Shown: in pieces, positions 16,962 to 25,086 of the stretch | Layout: every line of letters begins with the position of its first letter | Numbering within the stretch: position 1 is the first letter of the stretch | From: Lentzea fradiae | GTDB taxonomy: Bacteria > Actinomycetota > Actinomycetes > Mycobacteriales > Pseudonocardiaceae | Length of the DNA stretch: 64,000 bases | Assembly: GCF_900100955.1 (NCBI RefSeq) | Contig: NZ_FNCC01000015.1 | Span: 98,419 to 162,418 of the forward strand | Direction: 5' to 3' | The notes under the pieces: model-generated | The model's input: only the letters and a program-made list of their open reading frames with translations | Told to the model about the DNA's origin: nothing | Database searches by the model: none | Program-made: the position numbers and the translations under genes

Positions 16962-18059
16962 ATGTCCGAACCAGGTTTCTCGCAGGGCGACGTCGCGAAC
17001 ACCACCTACCCGTGCGGTGGCTGTGGCGCGCGGCTGGAGTTCGCCCCCGGCACCACCGCGCTGCAATGCCCGTACTGCGGGCACCGGCAGGAGATCGCGG
17101 TGGGCGACCGCACGATCCGCGAGCTGCTGTTCAGCGAGCTCTCCGGCCTCGACCGCAAGCCGGTCGGCTCGATCGGCAAGTACGTCTTCGTGTGCCAGCG
17201 TTGCGCCGCGCGGACGGAGACGAACGAGACGGCGAGCCTGTGCCAGTTCTGCGGCTCACCGCTCGTGATCGACCCGAACGCGTCCGGTCAGCTCGTGCCC
17301 GAGGGCGTGCTGCCGTTCGCGTTCGACCGCGGTGCGGCGTCCGAGCATCTGAAGAAGTGGGCGTCGTCGCGGTGGTTCGCGCCTTCCGCGTTGAAGAAGG
17401 TCACCACGGCCGAGTCGACGAAGAGCACGTACATCCCGCACTGGACGTACGACTCGCAGACGGTCTCGGACTACAACGGTGCGCGCGGCGAGTACTACTA
17501 CGTCACCGAGACCTACCAGCAGGACGGCGAGACCAAGACCCGTCAGGTCCGGCACACGCGGTGGTACCCCACGCGCGGACGGGTGGCCAGGGACTTCGAC
17601 GACGTGCTGGTGCCCGCCACGGCGCAGCTGCCGGTGCCGGTGCTGGACAAGCTCCAGCCGTGGCCGCTGCCGGACGCCGTCCCGTACCAGCAGCAGTACC
17701 TCGCCGGGCACTTCGCGCTGCGCTACGACCTCGAACCCGAGAGCGGGTTCGAGGAGGCGAAGAAGCGGATGGCGCCGGTCATCGAGAACGACTGCCGCAC
17801 CGACATCGGCGGCGACGTGCAGCGGGTGGACACGGTCGCCACCAGGCACAACAACGTCACGTTCAAGCTGATGCTGCTGCCGGTCTGGGTCGCGACGTAC
17901 ATCTACGCGGGCAAGAGCTGGCAGGTGCGCGTCAACGGCCGCACCGGCGAGATCCACGGCGAACGTCCGTGGAGCAAGGCCAAGATCGCCGCCGCGGTGC
18001 TGCTCGCGCTGGTGCTGATCGTGACGATCGGCTACCTCATGTCCCGCAACGGAGCCTGA
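16962..18059 (+). CDS. Zinc-ribbon membrane protein, YdjG-like partner of SPFH protein
   Basis: 365 residues. Two zinc ribbons open the protein: YPCGGCGARLEF with CPYCGHRQ, then FVCQRCAARTET with CQFCGSPLV. A central region has YIPHWTYDSQTVSDYNG and RHTRWYPTRGRVARDFDDVL. One C-terminal membrane helix (near 336-356, AAAVLLALVLIVTIGYLMSR) anchors it with the bulk in the cytosol. TFIIB-type zinc-ribbon proteins of this kind sit next to YdjI-like SPFH genes. It starts 31 nt after the SPFH stop, so one operon is likely; a role in membrane stress is inferred. Confidence 0.8.
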   Translation: MSEPGFSQGDVANTTYPCGGCGARLEFAPGTTALQCPYCGHRQEIAVGDRTIRELLFSELSGLDRKPVGSIGKYVFVCQRCAARTETNETASLCQFCGSPLVIDPNASGQLVPEGVLPFAFDRGAASEHLKKWASSRWFAPSALKKVTTAESTKSTYIPHWTYDSQTVSDYNGARGEYYYVTETYQQDGETKTRQVRHTRWYPTRGRVARDFDDVLVPATAQLPVPVLDKLQPWPLPDAVPYQQQYLAGHFALRYDLEPESGFEEAKKRMAPVIENDCRTDIGGDVQRVDTVATRHNNVTFKLMLLPVWVATYIYAGKSWQVRVNGRTGEIHGERPWSKAKIAAAVLLALVLIVTIGYLMSRNGA

Positions 18060-18078
18060 CCCGGCCGGTCTCGGCGGC

Positions 18079-20568
18079 TCAGCCGAGACCGGCCAGGCGC
18101 CGGACGGCCTCCTGCTCACCCCAGCGGAACCCGATGCGCCGCGACAGCCGGGCCGCCTCCGCGCACGAGTCCTTCGCCTCGGCCGTGCGGCCCGCCAGCT
18201 CGTGCACGATGCCGCGGTCGAGGAGCAGCCCGGCCTCGATCTGCCGGTCCCCCACCGACCGCGCGAGCGGCAGCGCCTCCTCCACCAGGTCCAGGGCACG
18301 GTCGAGGAAACCGAGCCGCCGCAAGGCATCGGCCGTGTTCGCCAGCGCGTGCAGCTCCCCCGGCCTGTCCCCGCACGACCGGAACGTCGTCAGGGTGCGT
18401 TCGTAGCACGCCAGCGCGGTCTCCAGATCGCCCTGTGCCGCGTGCACCAGGCCCAGGTTCGTGCGCACGTACGCGGCGCCTTGCGCGTCGTCCAACTCCT
18501 CGCGCACCGCCAGTGACGCTTCCAGCGACGCCACCGCGACGGGCAGGTCGCGGCGGCGCCAGTGCACGATGCCGAGGTTGTTGAGCGTCACGGCTTCCAT
18601 CCGGCGGTCGTGCAACGCACGGGCCAGTTCGAGCGCCGCCGTCCAGTGCCGCTCGGCCTCGACGAACCGGAAACCCCGTTCGCACGCCGCGCCGAGCTCC
18701 TTCAACGCCAGTGCTTCCGCACGAACGTCACCCAGCGACCTGGCCGCTTCGAGGGCGAGGGTGTTGAGCTCGACCCAGTCCGCCACCTCCGAGCGACGGC
18801 GGAAGTACCAGGAGAGCCCTGCCGCGAACGCGATGGCGTCGGCCGGCGACGCCTGGTGCGCGGCGGCGAGCAGGTTGTCGCGCTCCTGGGCGAGCCACAG
18901 GTCGGAAGGGTTGTCCGCCAACGCTTCCAGGTAGTGCTTGTGGAGACGTTCCAACGCCAGCGACCGTTCCTCCGGCGACTCGGAGGTGCGACACCGCTCG
19001 CGGGCGAACAGCCGCAGCTGGTCGTGCAGGGCGTACCGGCCCGGCACCGGTTCCTCGACGAGACGTGCGGCGACCAGCTCGGCGAGCAGCTCCTCGACGT
19101 CGGGCACGTCCGTCAGCGCCCGCACCGCCGGGAGCGCGACGTCCGGCCCGTCCACGAGACCGAGCAGCCGGAAAACCCCGGCCACGGCAGGAGATCGCAG
19201 CTCGCCGTACGCGACGTCGAAGACGCCGACGTCCCCGCTCAGCCGAGCGGCCAGTCGTCGCGGCGTCCACTGTGGATCTGTGAGCAGACCACCCGCGACC
19301 CGCAACGCGAGCGGCAGACCCCCGCAGCGCCGCACCAGCTCCGCCACATCGCCGACTTCTCCGGCGATCCCCTCCAGCAGCCCGGCGGCCTCCCGCACCG
19401 GCAGCGCGCCCAGCGGCACGTGCGCCGCTCCGGGCAACGAGGTGAGCGGACGACGTGAGGTGATCAGCACGACCGAGCCCGGCCCGGTCGGCAGCAGACG
19501 CCGGACCTGCGCCGCCGTCGCGACGTTCGTCAGCACCACCAGCAACCTGCGCGACGCCGCGGCGGACCGGTACCGCAACGCCTCCTCGTCACCGGGCCGC
19601 TCCCCCAGCGCGCGCAGGAACCGGCTGAGCACGCGGTCGGAGGCCCCGTCGGACAGATCCGCGTGCAGCAGCCCGTCGGGGAACCCCGGCGCCATCTCGT
19701 GGGCGGCCCTGACCGCGAGCGCCGCCTTCCCGGCCCCCGCCGGTCCGGTGACCACGCACACCGCCACCCCGTCCTGCCGCGCCTGCGCCATGACCACGGC
19801 AAGCTCACGCGACCGCCCGACGAAGGCACCGACGCCCGGCGGCAACGCCGCGGCCCCCACGGGTTTCGCACGCAGGATCTCGGCCCGCAACCGCTGCAAC
19901 GACTCCCCCGGCTCAACACCCAGCTCGTCGTGCAGCAGCTGTCGGCACTCCTCGTAAGCGGCGAGCGCCTCGGCAGACCGCCCAGCCCGGTGCAACGCGA
20001 GAACCTGCTGCTCGCGCAGCCGTTCGTGCAACGGATGCTCCCGCGCCCACTCGGCGAGGTCCGCGATGATCTCGGCGTGCCGCCCCAGGTCGAGCTCCGC
20101 CTCGGCGCACTCGGCCCGTGCCGCCACCCGCAGGTCCTCCAGCCGCGCCACGACCCCGCGCAACAGCCCGGACGCCGCAAGGTCGGCCAACGCGGGCCCA
20201 CGCCACAACGCGAGCGCCTCCCGGTACCGCTGCGGCGTGCGCTCGCGGCGAGCGACGTCGAGCAACGCCGTGAACCGGGTGAGGTCAAGCTCCTCGGGGT
20301 CGACCGACATCAGGTAACCGGGCGAGCGCGACTGCAACCGCGATCCGACGATCTTGCGCAGCTGGTAGACGTACACCTGCAGGTTCTTGTGCGCCGTCTT
20401 GGGCGGCGCGTCGTCCCAGAGCACGCTGACCATCCGCTCGACCGGCACGACCCGTCCCGGCTGGGCCAGCAGCAGCGCGAGGACGGCCCGCTGCTTGGGC
20501 GGCCCGAGGCTCAGGCGCACGCCGTCGTCGCCACAGCACTCCACCGGCCCGAGCACCCGGAACTCCAC
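18079..20568 (-). CDS. SARP/AfsR-type regulator with degenerate NB-ARC and TPR domains
   Basis: About 829 residues; GTG at 20568 gives the canonical VEFRVLGPVE start, with another GTG at 20592. Order: OmpR-like winged helix (residues 1-90, QRAVLALLLAQPGRVV, LQVYVYQLRKIV), BTAD domain (to about 240, EELDLTRF, ARAECAEAELDLGRH), NB-ARC region (250-500), then TPR repeats to the end (NNLGIVHWRRRDLPVAVASL, RTNLGLVHAAQGDLETALAC). AfsR-type proteins switch on secondary metabolism. The P-loop reads GPAGAGKAA, lacking the usual Thr/Ser, and the Walker B Asp is Thr (LLVVLTN), so ATP hydrolysis is doubtful. No biosynthetic cluster adjoins it. Confidence 0.9.
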   Translation of the reverse strand: MEFRVLGPVECCGDDGVRLSLGPPKQRAVLALLLAQPGRVVPVERMVSVLWDDAPPKTAHKNLQVYVYQLRKIVGSRLQSRSPGYLMSVDPEELDLTRFTALLDVARRERTPQRYREALALWRGPALADLAASGLLRGVVARLEDLRVAARAECAEAELDLGRHAEIIADLAEWAREHPLHERLREQQVLALHRAGRSAEALAAYEECRQLLHDELGVEPGESLQRLRAEILRAKPVGAAALPPGVGAFVGRSRELAVVMAQARQDGVAVCVVTGPAGAGKAALAVRAAHEMAPGFPDGLLHADLSDGASDRVLSRFLRALGERPGDEEALRYRSAAASRRLLVVLTNVATAAQVRRLLPTGPGSVVLITSRRPLTSLPGAAHVPLGALPVREAAGLLEGIAGEVGDVAELVRRCGGLPLALRVAGGLLTDPQWTPRRLAARLSGDVGVFDVAYGELRSPAVAGVFRLLGLVDGPDVALPAVRALTDVPDVEELLAELVAARLVEEPVPGRYALHDQLRLFARERCRTSESPEERSLALERLHKHYLEALADNPSDLWLAQERDNLLAAAHQASPADAIAFAAGLSWYFRRRSEVADWVELNTLALEAARSLGDVRAEALALKELGAACERGFRFVEAERHWTAALELARALHDRRMEAVTLNNLGIVHWRRRDLPVAVASLEASLAVREELDDAQGAAYVRTNLGLVHAAQGDLETALACYERTLTTFRSCGDRPGELHALANTADALRRLGFLDRALDLVEEALPLARSVGDRQIEAGLLLDRGIVHELAGRTAEAKDSCAEAARLSRRIGFRWGEQEAVRRLAGLG

Positions 20569-20592
20569 ACTTCGATCGTAGCCACCGGGCAC

Positions 20593-20914
20593 ACGCCGAA
20601 CACGTGCCGTGACGCGCGTTCGACAACCGGGACCGGCTCCCGTCCCGGCGTGAACTACGCCGTTCAGCTGAGACCTGAACCACAGAGGCGAAAATCCTAA
20701 CGGCGAAACGGTCGCGCCGGGATGGCTTCACTGATCCGGAGCAGCCCCACCCTCTCCGTTGGTGTGAACCTCGTGGCGAGCCCTCGCTCCGGACGTATCG
20801 TCCGCTTCAGCAGCGGGTGCACCCGCCAAGGGGGTCTTGAGGATGTAGCCGATGACGTTCGGAGCGAGCGTACGCAGAACCCGCCGGAAGCAGGCGAAAC
20901 AGGGGTCGTCCACA
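20593..20914. other. Intergenic stretch with short palindromes
   Basis: About 320 bp between the SARP gene and the membrane protein gene. It holds CCGGGAC/GTCCCGG arms (20627-20648), GGACG-TAT-CGTCC (20791-20803), and a perfect 14-bp palindrome GCGGGTGCACCCGC (20813-20826). These look like promoter or operator parts. I see no gene in it. Confidence 0.4.
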
Positions 20915-21784
20915 ATGCTGGCCTCCACGGTGGAGGCCCTGCAGTCCTATGTCCTCAACACCGGCGTGATCGGCATCGCGGAAGGGCTGCTCGGCGTTCT
21001 CGCCGTGGGCGGGATTCTCAGCGCGCTGCTGGGCCAAGCCGGTGTCCGCGCCGCCGCCGTTGTCGCGGTGGTCGTGGCGATCCTCGGGCTGTTCGTGTTG
21101 CTCGTCGCGAACAAACTGGAATGGCGCCGCCGCACCGAACTCGACCGGCGGCTCCTGCGCCGGTACTGCGACCTGCTGCACGAACGCTGCGACTTCACCT
21201 GGCGGATCACCGACTGGCGCCAGGTCGTGACGATCGATCCCAACGGCGACACCCGCGACCGGATCACTTTCACCGCCGTTCCCGACTGCGACGCGCTCGA
21301 CTTCCTCACGTTCTGGGAAGGTCCGCACTGGGAGTGGCCGGAGAGGTACCGGCGCAAGACGGAGGTCCACGTCCGGAGCGTGGAGTTGGAGAGCGACGGG
21401 GGCGGGACCCGCTTCGACGTGACGACCTGCTGGCTCAGCAGGGGCCGGCTGAAGGTGACCGTGCACCTGAGCGAGCCCGCGCTGCGGGACACGGAGATCA
21501 GCCTGGTGGCCGAGTTCGTTTTCCCGGCGAAGTGCCTGCCGTTCGTGCAGGGCTCGCCGGAGGAGTTCGTCAAGAAGTTCTCGCCGGGTCCGGAGCACCT
21601 GGAGTACACGGTCGTCCTGCCACCCGGTTGCAGCGGCTACTGGGACGGGGTGGGCCTGAGGTCCGGAACAGCGAGCCATTCCATCCAGCGACGCAGGAAC
21701 AGCAACGGATGCGAAGAGATCCACCTCGTGGCCGATGGCGTGGCCACCGGCGCACGAGTGGGCATGAAGCTGGACATCAAGTAA
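20915..21784 (+). CDS. Unknown two-helix membrane protein
   Basis: 289 residues from ATG 20915; an in-frame ATG at 20852 would add 21 basic residues. Two hydrophobic helices occupy about residues 18-40 and 44-68, followed by a basic stop (NKLEWRRR) and a soluble domain of about 220 residues with Trp-rich stretches (FTWRITDWRQVVTIDP, FWEGPHWEWPERYRRK). By the positive-inside rule the soluble part is likely cytosolic. I do not recognise the domain. A hypothetical protein; codon use is normal for the region, so a real gene. Confidence 0.6.
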   Translation: MLASTVEALQSYVLNTGVIGIAEGLLGVLAVGGILSALLGQAGVRAAAVVAVVVAILGLFVLLVANKLEWRRRTELDRRLLRRYCDLLHERCDFTWRITDWRQVVTIDPNGDTRDRITFTAVPDCDALDFLTFWEGPHWEWPERYRRKTEVHVRSVELESDGGGTRFDVTTCWLSRGRLKVTVHLSEPALRDTEISLVAEFVFPAKCLPFVQGSPEEFVKKFSPGPEHLEYTVVLPPGCSGYWDGVGLRSGTASHSIQRRRNSNGCEEIHLVADGVATGARVGMKLDIK

Positions 21785-22006
21785 GGCGGGAGGCCTCACT
21801 TGTCGTCCGCTCCTCCAGAACCGCCCTCTCCACCAAATCCGGAAATCATTCCACTCCGCATCGAATCGAGCGAGGGCGCACGCCGCCGATTCGTGTGAAC
21901 ACAAAGGAAAACCGGCGACAATGAGCCGGGCGCCCCCACGGGACGCCCGGCAGGATCGTAGATCAACCACCGCCTCGCTATCGAATCCGTCATCACGAAC
22001 GAGTGC

Positions 22007-22037
22007 TTGACACAAGCCATCAAGTACTTGCTATCGT
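22007..22037 (+). promoter_or_regulatory. Promoter with internal CAAGTACTTG operator
   Basis: A consensus -35 TTGACA (22007-22012) and an extended -10 TGC-TATCGT (TATCGT 22032-22037) are separated by 19 nt. The predicted transcription start is at about 22044-22045, where the GTG of the next gene begins, so the message is probably leaderless. The perfect palindrome CAAGTACTTG (22021-22030) sits in the spacer, where a repressor would block polymerase. Confidence 0.6.
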
Positions 22038-22044
22038 CCGTCAA

Positions 22045-22509
22045 GTGGCGACCACCTCCGAACACGTGGACCTGCGCGACGACCTGGTCCGGCTTGTGAC
22101 CAGCAGGTTGCTCGACCCACTGGAAATCCTTCTGCCGCAAGCGGATCTGGCGGGCCTGCACCGGTCGGTCGAGGCCGACGCCGAGATGTGGGCGGCGCAG
22201 CTGCTCGGCGGGGACGACGCGCTGGCCAGGCAGACCGCCGTCCGCCTGATCGCCGTCCTGCACCCCGGCGACACGCCGTTCGACCCGCCGGACGAGTGGT
22301 GGGCGACCCCGCTGGGGCGCGTCGCCGCGCGGCGCATCGGGCATCCCGGCAAGGAGTTCGTGTCCTTCGGCGTGGCCGGCGCGATGCTCGGCATCACCCG
22401 GCAGGGCGTGCACGACCTGGTCACCCGCAAGAAGCTGACGCGCCACCCCGAGGGCGGCGTGACGGTCGACTCGATCCGCGCCCGCCTCGACCTGAGGAGA
22501 CAACGGTGA
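22045..22509 (+). CDS. Excisionase-like HTH protein, probably leaderless
   Basis: 154 residues from GTG 22045. The C-terminus has a helix-turn-helix (AGAMLGITRQGVHDLVTRKK, then a DSIRARLDL tail), like HTH_17/excisionase-type DNA-binding domains. The N-terminal 90 residues are helical, with repeated Leu/Asp spacing, and unrecognised. There is no ribosome site before the GTG, which lies where transcription should begin. The stop overlaps the hydrolase start (GTGA), so it probably regulates its own operon through the palindrome in the promoter. Confidence 0.75.
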   Translation: MATTSEHVDLRDDLVRLVTSRLLDPLEILLPQADLAGLHRSVEADAEMWAAQLLGGDDALARQTAVRLIAVLHPGDTPFDPPDEWWATPLGRVAARRIGHPGKEFVSFGVAGAMLGITRQGVHDLVTRKKLTRHPEGGVTVDSIRARLDLRRQR

Positions 22510-23231
22510 AGCTCGCGGCCCGTGAGTTCGGTTCGGAGGGCCGGCCGTTCCTGCTCCTGCACGGTCTCGGCGGCGACTCGGCGGCGTGGGAAGCGTTTGC
22601 GCCGCACCTGAACGGCCGGGCGGTGGCGGTCGACCTGCGTGGGCACGGCCGGTCGCCCGACGGGCCGTGGGGCTGGGAGGCGGTGCTGGACGACCTCGAC
22701 GAGACGGCCGTCCACTTCGGACTCGCCGATCCCGTGGTGGTCGGGCATTCGCTCGGTGGCGTGCTCGCCGCTCTCTGGGCGCTCCGGCACCCCACGTGTC
22801 CCGCCGCGGTGAGTCTGGACGGACACCGGTCCGCCGCCACGCACCTCTCGCTCTACGAAGGACTCGAAGACGAAGAGCTTCCGACCCGGCTGAACGCGAT
22901 CTTCACCGCGCAGCTGGAGACGATCACCCGTCCGGACCGCTCGATCCTCACGGCGTTGCGGACCGCGCCGGAGTTTCTCGACGCGCTCCCGGTCTTCGCG
23001 CAGGTGACCAGCCCGTTCCTGCTGGTGCTGGCGACGAGGAACCTACCGGTTCCGCCGGACCTGGCCCCCCTGATGGACGCCCACCGCGCGGGGCTGCGCC
23101 GCGACTTGCCGGTCGTCTGCCCGAACGTGCGGGTCCACGAGCTCGACGCGACGCACGGCATGGTCGTCGAACGCCCGGCCGAGCTGGCCGGGGTCGTGAG
23201 TCACTTCGTGAACAACCTCTTCAGCGCCTGA
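22506..23231 (+). CDS. Alpha/beta hydrolase
   Basis: 241 residues. Oxyanion motif LLLHGLGGDS near 18-27, DLRGHGRS, nucleophile elbow GHSLGG near 83-88, and a C-terminal His in LDATHGMVVERP complete a typical single-domain alpha/beta hydrolase. No export signal. Substrate unknown. GTG at 22506 overlaps the HTH gene. The last 31 bp overlap the convergent TetR gene. Confidence 0.85.
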   Translation: MKLAAREFGSEGRPFLLLHGLGGDSAAWEAFAPHLNGRAVAVDLRGHGRSPDGPWGWEAVLDDLDETAVHFGLADPVVVGHSLGGVLAALWALRHPTCPAAVSLDGHRSAATHLSLYEGLEDEELPTRLNAIFTAQLETITRPDRSILTALRTAPEFLDALPVFAQVTSPFLLVLATRNLPVPPDLAPLMDAHRAGLRRDLPVVCPNVRVHELDATHGMVVERPAELAGVVSHFVNNLFSA

Positions 23232-23800
23232 CGGGCCCTGCGGGGCGCCTCGGGGTCCTTCTCCAGCTGCAGGAAGTGGTTGAGCGCCAGCATGACCCCG
23301 AGGATCTCGTAGACGAGCTGGTCGACGTCGGTGTCCCCCGGCAGCTCGTCGTCGTTGACCGCCCTGCGGATGTGGATCCGCAAGTCCCTGCGCCACAACG
23401 CGTTCATGCCCGCCAAGGCGTCCCGCACCGGCCCGCTCCGCCCGTCGAACTCGGCCGTCGCCGCGGTGAAGAAGCACCCGCCGGGCAGCACGTTGCGCTC
23501 CAGGTAGGACACCCACGCCTCGCAGACCGACTTCAGCCGCGTGAGCCCGGACGGCATCTGCTTGACCTTGCGCGGCACCTCGCGCAGGAACACCTCCGCC
23601 GCCTGGTCGACGACCGCGAGCTGCAGCGCCTCCTTGGTCCCGAAGTGCCCCAGCAACCCGGCCTTGCTCATCCCGAGCTCGCCCGCGAGGCGCCCGATGG
23701 TCAGCCCCTCCAGCCCTTCGGCGGACGCGATGGCGAGGCTGTGGTCGAGGATGCGCTGCCGGGTCTCCAGCGTGTCGGCGACGGATCGGCGCGGGCTCAT
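23201..23800 (-). CDS. TetR-family regulator
   Basis: 199 residues. The N-terminal HTH is typical: TRQRILDHSLAIASAEGLEG, LTIGRLAGELGMSKAGLLGHF. The C-terminal domain resembles TetR_C_6-type regulators (GGCFFTAATAEFDGRSGPVR). It is divergent from the KAS III gene, with a near-palindromic site in the 71-bp gap, so it probably represses that gene and itself. An acyl ligand is a reasonable guess given the neighbour. Confidence 0.9.
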   Translation of the reverse strand: MSPRRSVADTLETRQRILDHSLAIASAEGLEGLTIGRLAGELGMSKAGLLGHFGTKEALQLAVVDQAAEVFLREVPRKVKQMPSGLTRLKSVCEAWVSYLERNVLPGGCFFTAATAEFDGRSGPVRDALAGMNALWRRDLRIHIRRAVNDDELPGDTDVDQLVYEILGVMLALNHFLQLEKDPEAPRRARQALKRLFTK

Positions 23801-23821
23801 GCCCCCAGTCTACGACCCCTT

Positions 23822-23845
23822 TAGCTACCGACCGATCGGTTGCTA
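23822..23845. promoter_or_regulatory. Probable TetR operator
   Basis: A 24-bp imperfect palindrome with TAGC ends and an ACCGA/TCGGT core lies between the divergent TetR and KAS III genes. It touches the TATATT -10-like hexamer at 23845-23850. Spacing and symmetry fit a TetR site. Confidence 0.6.
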
Positions 23846-23871
23846 TATTCGGCGCGCCGTCCACCCCCAGA

Positions 23872-24828
23872 ATGGAGCGCACCTTGTCCGGATCCCGTGT
23901 CGTCGCGCTGGGCCACCACCAGCCTGAGCGCGTGCTGACCAACGCCGACCTCGAGAAGCTGGTCGACACCAACGACGAGTGGATCCTGCAACGCACCGGC
24001 ATCTCGACCCGCCGCATCGCCGCGGAGACGGAGTCGGTCACCGACATGGCCTCCGCCGCGGCCGAGAAGGCACTGGCCGCCTCCGGCCTGGCCCCGTCCG
24101 ACATCGGCCAGGTCATCGTCGCGACCTGCTCCGCGATCGACCGCAGCCCGTCGATCGCCGCCCAGGTGGCAGCCCGCCTGTCCCTCCCGGCCCCGGTCTG
24201 CTTCGACCTGAACAACGCCTGCGCCGGCTTCTGCACCGCCCTCGCCACCGCCGACCACACCCTGCGCGCGGGCGCCGCACAGCACGCGCTCGTCATCGGC
24301 GCCGAGAAGATGTCGGACCTGGTCGACTGGACCGACCGCTCCTCCTGCATCCTGCTGGGCGACGGCGCGGGCGCCGCGATCATCAGCGCCTCCGACACCC
24401 CCGGAATCTCGCCCGTGGCCTGGGGCTCCGACCCGTCCAGGGGCAACGCCGTCCGCCTCGTCGACCAGTGGCAGCCGCGCTTCGCCCAGGAGGGCCAGGC
24501 AGTCTTCCGCTGGGCCACCAGCGAGCTCCCCGCGGTGGCCGCGCAAGCCTGCGAACGAGCGGGTATCGCCACGACCGACCTGGCGGGCATCGTCACGCAC
24601 CAGGCCAACCTGCGCATCGTCGAGGCCATGACCCGCAAGCTGAAGCTCAGCGACGACGTGGTCATCGCCCGGGACGTCGCGGTGTCCGGCAACACCTCCG
24701 CCGCCTCGGTTCCCCTCGCCTTGTCGAAGATGGTGGAACGGGGGGAGCTTCCTTCCGGCGCCCCCGTCCTTCTTTTCGCCTTCGGCGGCGGCTTGTCCTG
24801 GGCAGGCCAGGTGATCACGACCCCGTGA
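23872..24828 (+). CDS. 3-oxoacyl-ACP synthase III (FabH-like)
   Basis: 318 residues. The catalytic triad is visible: Cys in FDLNNACAGF, His in IVTHQANLRIVEAM, Asn in AVSGNTSAASVPLAL. LQRTGISTRRIA is the usual CoA-site segment. KAS III enzymes condense a CoA primer with malonyl-ACP to start fatty acid or polyketide chains; standing alone under a TetR regulator, it may make a special starter or modify an acyl group. ATG at 23872 is used here, but TTG at 23884 has a better-placed GGAG and may be the true start. Confidence 0.9.
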   Translation: MERTLSGSRVVALGHHQPERVLTNADLEKLVDTNDEWILQRTGISTRRIAAETESVTDMASAAAEKALAASGLAPSDIGQVIVATCSAIDRSPSIAAQVAARLSLPAPVCFDLNNACAGFCTALATADHTLRAGAAQHALVIGAEKMSDLVDWTDRSSCILLGDGAGAAIISASDTPGISPVAWGSDPSRGNAVRLVDQWQPRFAQEGQAVFRWATSELPAVAAQACERAGIATTDLAGIVTHQANLRIVEAMTRKLKLSDDVVIARDVAVSGNTSAASVPLALSKMVERGELPSGAPVLLFAFGGGLSWAGQVITTP

Positions 24829-24894
24829 CCCGCGCTGCCGGGCACGGAGGTACGGCTCGCTGCGCATCGCCGGACGAGCCTTCGAACACAAGGC

Positions 24895-24933
24895 CGGTGT
24901 GGCGGCTCGGGAGCCCACCGAGCCGCCACACCG
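24895..24933. terminator. 16-bp stem terminator between convergent genes
   Basis: Arms GGTGTGGCGGCTCGG (24896-24910) and its exact complement (24918-24932) enclose a 7-nt loop, with one more outer pair. It stands between the KAS III gene and the convergent FAD reductase, so it probably ends transcripts from both sides. Confidence 0.8.
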
Positions 24934-24950
24934 CCGGTGACGCACGAGAA

Positions 24951-25078
24951 GGAAGGACACCCGCCGACGCGGGGACGAGCGCATCGTCCGCGTGACGTCG
25001 CAGGTCCGCCACCTGGCCACGCGAGCGACGTCGGAGTTCGCCGTCCCCGCTTGCCCTGTGCCGGCGGGCCGTCCTTCC
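24951..25078. repeat. 128-nt multi-stem inverted repeat
   Basis: Nested complementary blocks are visible: GGAAGGAC/GTCCTTCC (24951-24958 with 25071-25078), CCCGCCG/CGGCGGG (24960-24966 with 25062-25068), GGGGACG/CGTCCCC (24971-24977 with 25042-25048), GACGTCGC/GCGACGTC (24994-25001 with 25025-25032) and AGGT/ACCT at the tip. This gives about 34 base pairs in one long imperfect hairpin right after a normal terminator. It may be a miniature mobile element, a structured RNA or a second terminator. Confidence 0.6.
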
Positions 25079-25086
25079 AAACCTGG

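Noticed and set aside
18079..24828. A secondary-metabolite cluster built from the SARP regulator and KAS III gene
   Set aside because: No polyketide synthase, NRPS, acyl carrier protein or tailoring set lies between or beside them.
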